From the NCBI RefSeq assembly GCF_900100705.1, contig NZ_FNCH01000003.1, forward strand, positions 124,001 through 188,000: a stretch of 64,000 nucleotides of DNA, in the 5' to 3' direction. The position numbers were made by a program, and so were the translations under genes. This stretch comes from Pedobacter terrae (lineage in GTDB: Bacteria; Bacteroidota; Bacteroidia; Sphingobacteriales; Sphingobacteriaceae). This document shows positions 55,098 to 62,290 of this stretch, piece by piece. The notes beneath the pieces are model-generated. The model was not told the origin of the DNA. It made no database searches and saw only the letters and a program-made list of their open reading frames with translations. The first letter of the stretch is position 1. Every line of letters starts with the position of its first letter.

Positions 55098-55628
55098 GTG
55101 AATAAAAATATAAAAAAGATTGCTGTTGTTGGTCCCGAAAGTACGGGAAAATCTACTATATCTCAGCTGCTGGCTAAATACTACAAAGTTTCGTGGGTGC
55201 CAGAGTACGCCCGCTATTACTGCGAAAATCTGGTTGCCGATTATACCCTGCAGGATGAAGTGAATATGTACTACGGACAGGTAGCGCTGGAGGATGCCAT
55301 TTTAGCGGTTACAGAAAGCGATTTCATTATTTGCGATACTACATTTATTACGGTAAAGATCTGGAGTGATGAAGTATTGGGCGAAACACCTCAGGTAGTT
55401 TTGGATGCACTACCCCAAAAGCCGTACGACCTATACTTATTAATGGATATTGATTTACCTTGGCAGGACGATCCGTTGCGCGATTTTCCGGATAAGCGCG
55501 AATATTTTATGGAGGTTTGGCATAAGGAGCTGAAAGCGTTGAATGCAAATTATAAAGTAGTTGGCGGTCTGGGTGATGAAAGGCTGGCGAATGCGATTAA
55601 AGTCATTGATGATTTTTTGGGCAGGTAG
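55098..55628 (+). CDS. NadR-like ATP-binding kinase
   Basis: 177 residues from the GTG at 55098 (the frame begins at TTG 55074, but the GTG opens the conserved VNKNIKKIAVVG). P-loop VGPESTGKST, the VPEYARYYCE block and DDPLRDFPDKREYF match the NadR C-terminal ribosylnicotinamide-kinase domain as a single-domain protein. Likely phosphorylates nicotinamide riboside or a related nucleoside. No PnuC transporter is adjacent. It lies upstream of the thiamine locus but outside the riboswitch. Confidence 0.8.
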   Translation: MNKNIKKIAVVGPESTGKSTISQLLAKYYKVSWVPEYARYYCENLVADYTLQDEVNMYYGQVALEDAILAVTESDFIICDTTFITVKIWSDEVLGETPQVVLDALPQKPYDLYLLMDIDLPWQDDPLRDFPDKREYFMEVWHKELKALNANYKVVGGLGDERLANAIKVIDDFLGR

Positions 55629-56224
55629 AAGGTTTACTTTTTTGGAAACGATTGTCAGTAGCTTTTGGCTGCCGGCAGTCCCGCCATTCGCTATAGCTCC
55701 GATAGAAAAAATCGGAGGCTGCCGCTGCTGTCGGGTTTATTGAACAAAGGGTTGTTAACATGGTGCCTAAACATGAAACGTTCCTACGGAACGAAAAAAA
55801 ATAAACATTTTTTTTCTACCGATGATCCGTCCCGATGGGACGAAACAGTGTTATAAATTAACACCGAACCATCCTGGTTTGTATTAAAGAATGTTCTGTC
55901 CAATATGGACGCCCCATCGGTAGCCAATTTTTTAATTGGCGGGGTTTCGTTCCATAGGAACGTTTGGTGTTTTAACGTTGACATCTGTACCTGCCTGGCC
56001 ACCTAAACCCGATTGGAACGGATGCCAATTTCCTTCAAATTGGCAGGAGGGAAAGCGGGACTGAAAATGCCATGCGCACAGAACCATTCATTTTCAAATC
56101 TATCATAACAGATAGTTCCACGCCTGTACGGGCAGGTATTGTGCTATTAATTTTTACCCTATTAAACCGCCAATACATTAAAAAATATTCGAATTGCTTA
56201 AAATTTTCTACATTTGTGCCATCA
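55629..56224. other. Repeat-filled gap before the thiamine salvage locus
   Basis: Contains a nested inverted-repeat element (55776-55965), a GCCAATT hairpin, and CCTGTACGGGCAGG at about 56130. No gene is credible here. Confidence 0.55.
55776..55965. repeat. Nested inverted-repeat element, MITE-like
   Basis: Outer arms of 21 bp (55776-55796 and 55945-55965) are inverted complements with one mismatch. An inner pair CTACCGATG (55816-55824) and CATCGGTAG (55915-55923) is perfect. Each arm also folds on itself (CGTTCC-TA-CGGAACG type), and hairpins GTCCCGATGGGAC and AACCATCCTGGTT lie inside. Confidence 0.75.
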
Positions 56225-56400
56225 TTAGGGGTGCCTTGTTTAAATAACACAAAAACAGGCTGAGATCATACCCATTTTATGGTGTAAGGTAAAAGGTGAA
56301 AGGTAAAAGGTTCTGCATATTGCAAGGCCCTAAGCCCTAGGCCTCTAAACCCTAAACCTTAAATGCACCTGATCCGGGTAATGCCGGCGTAGGGATTGGA
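56225..56400 (+). promoter_or_regulatory. TPP riboswitch with a 93-nt insertion
   Basis: THI-box elements in order: AGGGGTGCC (56227-56235), GGCTGAGA, ATACCC (ending 56273), then 93 nt (56274-56366), then ACCTGATCC, GGGTAATGCCGGCGTAGGGA. The 93 nt replace a junction that is about 5 nt elsewhere (4 nt in the copy at 34472). It precedes a TonB receptor gene. Confidence 0.85.
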
Positions 56401-56467
56401 GTTATGGAAGTTTAACTGAAAATCGGCAAAGCCCCTTTTCCGATGGGTTTAACTAAAAACAATAAAA

Positions 56468-58912
56468 TTGAAAAATTTACTTTTTGCAGCGCTTGTTGCA
56501 ATGTTGCCCTTCTTTGCATCGGCACAAATTTCGGTTACCGGTAAAGTTACCGATCAAAACCAGCAGCCGCTGCCGGGTGCTACGGTTAAATTGAGAAATC
56601 AAAAAACAGCGGTGGTAAGCGATGCTAGCGGAAATTACACCATTACGAACCTAGCTAACGGGAAATATACCATTGTGGTCAGTTATGTAGGCTATAAATC
56701 GATTGAAAAAACGATAGACCTTCCACAGCATACCACACTAGACTTTAGCCTATCGCCACAAAATTTTCTGGCTGACGAAGTAATTGTGCGCGCCACCCGG
56801 GCCACAGACAAATCGGCAACTACTTATAAGAATATTAGCAAAGAAGAAATCCAGCAGAATAATTTTGGGCAGGATTTGCCTTTTATTTTACAAAATACGC
56901 CAGGTGTAGTGGTTAACTCTGATGCCGGTGCAGGTGTGGGTTATACCGGAATCCGGATTCGCGGAAGTGATAACAGCAGGATCAATGTGACAGTTAACGG
57001 TATTCCCATCAATGATAGCGAAAGCCAGGGAACTTTTTATGTAAACATGCCAGATTTTGCTTCTTCGGTGGATAATGTACAGATCCAGCGTGGCGTAGGT
57101 ACTTCAACCAATGGAGCAGGTGCATTTGGCGCGAGTTTAAACATTCAAACTACTGCCAGCGAAACCGAGCCCTATGCTGAACTAAACAACACTTACGGCA
57201 GTTTTAATACCTGGAAAAATACCGTAAAAGTGGGAACAGGTTTAATTAACAACCGTTTTAGCTTTGATGGCCGTTTATCGAGAATCAGCTCAGATGGTTA
57301 TGTAGATCGTGGATCTTCTTTATTAAAATCGTATTTTTTATCTGGTGCTTACCATGGAGATAAGGACTTGTTGCGTGTAAATGTTTTCTCCGGAAATGAA
57401 AAAACCTATCAGTCGTGGAACGGAATCCCGCAATCCCGTTTAGAAAATGATGTAGCCGGAATGAACGCTTATATAGATAGAAATGGATTAGGTGCTGAAG
57501 ATGCGGCAAATCTTCTGAACTCGGGTAGAAGATACAACAGCTTCCTTTATAATAACCAGACGGATAATTATACCCAGAACCATTATCAGCTCATTTATGC
57601 GAGACAGTTTTCTGATCAGTTTTCTTTTAATGGTGCCTTACATTATACCAAGGGTGAAGGTTATTATGAAGAATACAGGGTACAGGATAGCCTGAAACAT
57701 TATGGACTGAACCCAGTTGCTGTTGCTGGTGGTACACCTATCGCCGAAACCGATTTAATTCGCCGCCGCTGGTTAGATAATGACTTCTACGGAGTTACTT
57801 ACGCCTTTAATTATGTGCCCGAAAAGAATTTAAACTTTACTTTGGGTGGCGCTTACAATGAATATAAAGGTGCGCATTTTGGCCAGGTAATTTGGGCGCA
57901 ATATGCATCAAACGGCAATATTGACCGGCATTATTATGATAATGAGGGTTTCAAAACAGATTTTAATGTTTATGGTAAAGTAAATTATAGCCCTATTGAA
58001 GATTTGAGTTTATTTGCTGATCTGCAATACCGCCGTGTATATTACGATATTGCCGGAACAGAAAATAAGTTGAATACGCTGGCGATTAACCAAACCCTAA
58101 ATTTCTTCAATCCGAAATTTGGGGCCACCTATTTTATCAATCCACAGAGTAACGTATATGCTTCGTTTAGCGTGGCCAACAAAGAGCCTAACCGTGATGA
58201 TTTTACAGACGCTACTGTGGGAGTCACACCTAAACCAGAGCGCTTAAACGATGTAGAATTGGGTTACCGTGTTAAAAACGATCGATTTAATGTAGGTGCC
58301 AATGCTTACGGTATGTTCTATAAAAACCAATTGGTTGTTACCGGAAAAATAAATGATGTGGGTGGGAATTTCCGCCAGAACGTAGATCGGAGTTACCGTT
58401 TAGGGATCGAGTTAGATGGTTCTTACACCATCAGTTCTCAATTCGTATTAAATGCAAATGCTGCACTGAGCAGGAATAAAATCAAAAACTTTACGGAGTA
58501 TTATGATGATTATGATAACGGGGGGCAGGTCGTAAAAAACTATCAATTAACCAATATATCTTTTTCGCCTAACACGGTACTTTTTGGCGAGCTGGTTTAT
58601 AAACCAATTAGTGGTTTTGCTGTAGCCTTACAAAGTAAATATGTAAGCAAGCAATACCTGGATAATACACAGAATAACGACAGAACCATAAATGGTTACT
58701 GGGTAAGCAATGCTCGTTTGGGTTATGATTTTAAATTTGCAGGCGTTAAAAATGTGAACCTTGGTTTATTGGTTAACAATGTTTTCGATAAGAAATACGA
58801 AAGCAATGGTTATACATATGGCTATCAATCAGGCGGAAGCAGGGTAACTGAAAACTTCTTTTATCCACAGGCAGGAACCAACTTTTTGCTAAGTTTGAAT
58901 GTGAAATTTTAA
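56468..58912 (+). CDS. TonB-dependent receptor, probably for thiamine
   Basis: 814 residues from a TTG at 56468 that opens a good signal peptide (NLLFAALVAMLPFFASAQ). A carboxypeptidase-like domain (20-100: ISVTGKVTDQNQQPLPGATV) precedes the plug (about 115-235: QDLPFILQNTPGVVVNSDAG, GIRIRGSDNSRINVTVNGIP). A 22-strand barrel follows, ending in FLLSLNVKF. The TPP riboswitch directly upstream indicates uptake of thiamine or a thiamine precursor. Confidence 0.9.
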   Translation: MKNLLFAALVAMLPFFASAQISVTGKVTDQNQQPLPGATVKLRNQKTAVVSDASGNYTITNLANGKYTIVVSYVGYKSIEKTIDLPQHTTLDFSLSPQNFLADEVIVRATRATDKSATTYKNISKEEIQQNNFGQDLPFILQNTPGVVVNSDAGAGVGYTGIRIRGSDNSRINVTVNGIPINDSESQGTFYVNMPDFASSVDNVQIQRGVGTSTNGAGAFGASLNIQTTASETEPYAELNNTYGSFNTWKNTVKVGTGLINNRFSFDGRLSRISSDGYVDRGSSLLKSYFLSGAYHGDKDLLRVNVFSGNEKTYQSWNGIPQSRLENDVAGMNAYIDRNGLGAEDAANLLNSGRRYNSFLYNNQTDNYTQNHYQLIYARQFSDQFSFNGALHYTKGEGYYEEYRVQDSLKHYGLNPVAVAGGTPIAETDLIRRRWLDNDFYGVTYAFNYVPEKNLNFTLGGAYNEYKGAHFGQVIWAQYASNGNIDRHYYDNEGFKTDFNVYGKVNYSPIEDLSLFADLQYRRVYYDIAGTENKLNTLAINQTLNFFNPKFGATYFINPQSNVYASFSVANKEPNRDDFTDATVGVTPKPERLNDVELGYRVKNDRFNVGANAYGMFYKNQLVVTGKINDVGGNFRQNVDRSYRLGIELDGSYTISSQFVLNANAALSRNKIKNFTEYYDDYDNGGQVVKNYQLTNISFSPNTVLFGELVYKPISGFAVALQSKYVSKQYLDNTQNNDRTINGYWVSNARLGYDFKFAGVKNVNLGLLVNNVFDKKYESNGYTYGYQSGGSRVTENFFYPQAGTNFLLSLNVKF

Positions 58913-58960
58913 GAAAGATTAAAGCAAAAAGCTGAAAGACTAAAGCAGAAAATCATTAAG

Positions 58961-58999
58961 ATCGCCATTGCAAGATAAACGTTCAATGGCGATTTTGTT
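58961..58999 (+). terminator. Terminator after the TonB receptor
   Basis: ATCGCCATTG and CAATGGCGAT perfect arms followed by TTTTG. Confidence 0.7.
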
Positions 59000-59051
59000 T
59001 ATCTTGCCTCCAGATTTTAAAATCCTTTAATTTTAATTGTCCTGATTCAGA

Positions 59052-59696
59052 ATGAAATACATAGAAAAACTTCATTACATCACGCACGATATCCCACATC
59101 TAAGTCACATTGAACAGGCACAACTGGCTTGCGAAGCCGGTGCAAAATGGATCCAGTACCGTTGCCTGAGCAAAAGTGACGAAGAACTCTTACAGGATAT
59201 TAATGCGATAGCCGAAATTTGTGATGACTGGGGTACTACTTTAATCGTTACCGATCATGTTCATTTAAATGGAAAGGCCGACATTCAAGGCTTTCATATA
59301 GAAAATATGGATGCTGATTTTATTGCCTTGCGCAAACTGGTAGGCAATGATATTACATTAGGAGGATCAGTGAATACAGTAGAAAATCTAATCCGGCTAG
59401 TCCGGGCGGGCGCCGATTATGTGGGCTACGGACCATTTGCAGAAACTGAAACCAAACCAAATAATTATACGCTTTTAGGCATTGAGGGCTATCAGCATAT
59501 GGTAGGAGCATTGAAAGCTCAAGCCATCAGCATTCCGGTATTGGCTGTGGGTGGAATTAAAATATACGATGTAGAAGCTTTAATGCAGGCCGGTATTTAT
59601 GGCATAGCTGTATCCGGGGCCTTAAATTTTGCTGACGATTTTATTGAAGCCTATCAGGATTTTTACAGAGTTGTTAAAGAAAGCGCTGTTAATTAA
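59052..59696 (+). CDS. ThiE-like protein with altered active site
   Basis: 214 residues. Overall ThiE fold: KWIQYRCLSKS, LIVTDHVHLNG, GGSVNTVENL, ADYVGYGPFAETETKP, and AVGGIKIYDVEAL. Compared with canonical ThiE at 30923, the Lys of the QxRxK motif is Leu39 (Q35-Y-R37-C-L39) and the Asn of the NDR block is Thr. It may be inactive as a thiamine-phosphate synthase, act on another substrate or behave as a TenI-like enzyme. Next to the riboswitch-controlled receptor, but behind its terminator. Confidence 0.8.
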   Translation: MKYIEKLHYITHDIPHLSHIEQAQLACEAGAKWIQYRCLSKSDEELLQDINAIAEICDDWGTTLIVTDHVHLNGKADIQGFHIENMDADFIALRKLVGNDITLGGSVNTVENLIRLVRAGADYVGYGPFAETETKPNNYTLLGIEGYQHMVGALKAQAISIPVLAVGGIKIYDVEALMQAGIYGIAVSGALNFADDFIEAYQDFYRVVKESAVN

Positions 59697-59834
59697 CATT
59701 TTATAATTTGAAGCCCAAGAGATAAATATTTAGTTTTGGTTAAAACCAAACTAAATATGTCTGAAAACGCTCTTCAAAATACTGCCCCCTAGAATATTTA
59801 TAAAAAAATCTCTTTCAGGTTCTTTTTCCTGCTC

Positions 59835-61049
59835 TTGTCGCTTTTCATCATCCTGAATAACAATGGAGCCTTTACGTTTTTTTCAGGCATATTACAATTG
59901 CCAGATCTGGTATTGCACGATTTTATTCCATGGTTTTCTAAACACATTATTCACTATAATTATGATTTTACCATTTATACTAATGGTAGCGGCGATACCT
60001 CTTACAATTGGGTATTGCTGCTCTTCATATTTTTGGTATCGGTAAGTGGTTGCATCATTTGGTCGGTTTTAGACCGTAAACGTAAAAGTTACAACGCAGC
60101 TTATTACTGGCTGGTGGTACTGGTGAGATTTTATTTAGCCTTTACCCTCATACTATACGGCGCTATAAAAGTAATCAAACTACAGTTTCCAGATCCTTCT
60201 TTAATGCGTTTGCTTCAACCGTTCGGAAATGCATCGCCAATGGGCCTCGCATGGACTTTCCTTGGCTTTTCAAAAGGGTATAATATTTTTATGGGCATTA
60301 TAGAAGTTTCCGCCATCATGCTTTTATTCCGTAGAACGGTGGTTGTGGGTGCCTTTCTATCCCTGGCTGCAACAGTGCATGTAATGACGATGAATTATTT
60401 TTTCGATGTTCCTGTAAAACTACTCTCAAGCGCATTGGTAGTGATGTGTCTGTTTATTTTGGCCCCTCATTTCTTAAAATTATATCGCTTCTTTATTAGT
60501 TATGAAAGTCAGCAGCTCGAGAAAATGTACCGTCCGACTTTTAAAAAGCGATGGCTTTACCTCACAGCTTATGGGGCAAAATATCTATATATCACAGCTT
60601 CACTACTATTTTTGATATCCTCATTAATTGAACAAAGAAAAACTTATGGTAGCGCAGCGCCCAAGCCATTTATGTATGGTATTTATAATGTTGAAAGCAC
60701 GAAAGTTAAGGGCAAAACCTTGGCGCCATTAACTACTGATAGCACGAGATGGAAGCAAATGATTATTAATTATGCTGGTTTTGCCCGGATAAAGAAGATG
60801 AACGACAGCGCTGCTAATTTCACTACGGTTTTTGATCAGAAGAAAAAAGAGTTGGTACTTCAATCAACCGATAAAGACTCCACCAAGTACGTTTTAAACT
60901 ATAATCTTATTGGAAAAGATAAGCTGATTTTATCAGGCCTAACGGAAAAAGATTCTGTATCGGTAAGTTTTAAACGAAAAGACCTGAAGGAGTTTAAACT
61001 TATTAACAGGGGCTTTCATTGGGTCAGTGAATATCCGTATAATCGTTAA
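59835..61049 (+). CDS. DoxX-like membrane protein
   Basis: 404 residues from TTG 59835; the open frame extends about 16 codons further up and includes more of the first helix, so the true start may be earlier. Four to six membrane helices: about 45-68, 85-110, 130-150, 160-185 and 195-215, with the DoxX-like FYLAFTLILYGAIKV and a SPMGLAW segment. A beta-rich C-terminal domain (about 280-404) is extracytoplasmic or cytosolic. Function in this locus is unknown. Confidence 0.7.
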   Translation: MSLFIILNNNGAFTFFSGILQLPDLVLHDFIPWFSKHIIHYNYDFTIYTNGSGDTSYNWVLLLFIFLVSVSGCIIWSVLDRKRKSYNAAYYWLVVLVRFYLAFTLILYGAIKVIKLQFPDPSLMRLLQPFGNASPMGLAWTFLGFSKGYNIFMGIIEVSAIMLLFRRTVVVGAFLSLAATVHVMTMNYFFDVPVKLLSSALVVMCLFILAPHFLKLYRFFISYESQQLEKMYRPTFKKRWLYLTAYGAKYLYITASLLFLISSLIEQRKTYGSAAPKPFMYGIYNVESTKVKGKTLAPLTTDSTRWKQMIINYAGFARIKKMNDSAANFTTVFDQKKKELVLQSTDKDSTKYVLNYNLIGKDKLILSGLTEKDSVSVSFKRKDLKEFKLINRGFHWVSEYPYNR

Positions 61050-61112
61050 TCATTTTACGTCCGGCTGATTGTTCCTTTACCGTACTTAAGGCGAAATTTA
61101 TATATTCGCAAT

Positions 61113-61673
61113 ATGTCTTCACACCATATTGTAAAAGAAAAACAAGAACCGGCTTTATACATTGATGAGCTTGGGAATTTTAACGAAGAATTTTTAGGGC
61201 AACTGCTTGAATGGAGTCCTACGCTTTTGGTTAACGGGGAAAATTACGACAAGATTTTTTCTTTGGGTTTAAAAGTAGATGTACTGGTAAATGGGAACGG
61301 GGAGGAAGCGCAGGAAGATACAAAAGTTGTTCAGGGACCTGTTGATGCTTTAATGGTAGCCATTAATTATCTGTATGAAGAGAAATATCCTGCGGTAAAT
61401 GTAATTACGAGAAAATTCGACCTGGAGAAATTTGCTGGATTTGAAGATAAAATTAACCTGGTGGTATTTACAGAAAGGGCAAAGCACTATCCCATAAAAT
61501 CAGGATTCTCTGTTTGGAAACCTGCGGGAAGTGAATTTCTGATCCATGGTAACCGGTATCTTGAAGTAACCAACCTTGCACAGAATGAAGACGAAATTTT
61601 TACTGTAGTTAAAGATGGCTTTGTAGAATTTACCTTTTCCGGACAACCGATCTTTATTAGCGAACCCATATGA
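61113..61673 (+). CDS. TPK-like (thiamine pyrophosphokinase) protein with degenerate motif
   Basis: 186 residues. N-terminus SSHHIVKEKQEPALYI, followed by FLGQLLEWSPTLLV and LGLKVDVLV, is that of the Bacteroidota thiamine pyrophosphokinase family. The Asp-rich GDFDS motif expected after KVDVL is NGNGEE, so catalysis is doubtful. It could be a regulatory or binding remnant of the family. It overlaps the next gene by ATGA. Family assignment is from memory of the N-terminal pattern, not a search. Confidence 0.65.
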   Translation: MSSHHIVKEKQEPALYIDELGNFNEEFLGQLLEWSPTLLVNGENYDKIFSLGLKVDVLVNGNGEEAQEDTKVVQGPVDALMVAINYLYEEKYPAVNVITRKFDLEKFAGFEDKINLVVFTERAKHYPIKSGFSVWKPAGSEFLIHGNRYLEVTNLAQNEDEIFTVVKDGFVEFTFSGQPIFISEPI

Positions 61674-62164
61674 TAACCCTTAGAAAAGCAAAAGGAGAAG
61701 ATATAGAAGTAATCAGGGATATTGCTGCGGCAACCTGGCCATCCACCTACCTGGATATTATCGGGCAGGCACAGATTGATTATATGTTGGATAAAATGTA
61801 TAGCAAAGGTGAGCTGTTGAAGCAATTGATGGAGGGACATATTTTCCTGATTGCAGAGGAAGGCGAAAATCAGTTCGGTTTTGCAGGCTATTCTATTATT
61901 GGTCATGAAGAACGCATTTACAAACTGCACAAACTTTATGTACTGCCATCTGCACATGGTAAAGGCGTTGGAAAAATCTTAATTAATGAAGTGTTTAACC
62001 AGGTAAAAGATGCAGGAGGAAGCGCCTTGCAATTGAATGTGAATAAACATAATAAAGCCAAAGACTTTTACCTGAAAGGAGGTTTTACCATTAAGGAGTC
62101 GGTAAAACTTGATATTGGTGAGGGTTATTTTATGGATGATTATGTCATGGAATATAAGTTTTAA
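61670..62164 (+). CDS. GNAT-family N-acetyltransferase
   Basis: 164 residues, one GNAT domain. The acetyl-CoA binding loop is AHGKGVGK (Q/RxxGxG/A pattern), preceded by LHKLYVLPS and followed by LNVNKHNKAKDFYLKGGF. Substrate unknown. Start ATG overlaps the stop of the TPK-like gene, so the two are translationally coupled. Confidence 0.9.
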   Translation: MITLRKAKGEDIEVIRDIAAATWPSTYLDIIGQAQIDYMLDKMYSKGELLKQLMEGHIFLIAEEGENQFGFAGYSIIGHEERIYKLHKLYVLPSAHGKGVGKILINEVFNQVKDAGGSALQLNVNKHNKAKDFYLKGGFTIKESVKLDIGEGYFMDDYVMEYKF

Positions 62165-62179
62165 ATCTTCTCAAATTAT

Positions 62180-62278
62180 CGTCATTTCGACTGAAGCACA
62201 GCGAAATGGAGAAATCTTTGAACTATGTAAAAAGATTTCTCCCCGCCTGTACGGGCAGGCGCTACGGTCGAAATGACG
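62180..62278. repeat. Interspersed palindromic repeat, complete copy
   Basis: CGTCATTTCGACTGAAGCAC and CTACGGTCGAAATGACG ends; inner GGAGAAATCTTTG and AAAGATTTCTCC arms, plus a CCTGTACGGGCAGG hairpin. Sits between convergent genes. Confidence 0.75.
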
Positions 62279-62290
62279 ATAGAATCACCC

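Noticed and set aside
55561..55856. Short plus-strand genes after the NadR-like gene
   Set aside because: They run through palindromic repeat DNA and have no start signals or protein-like composition.
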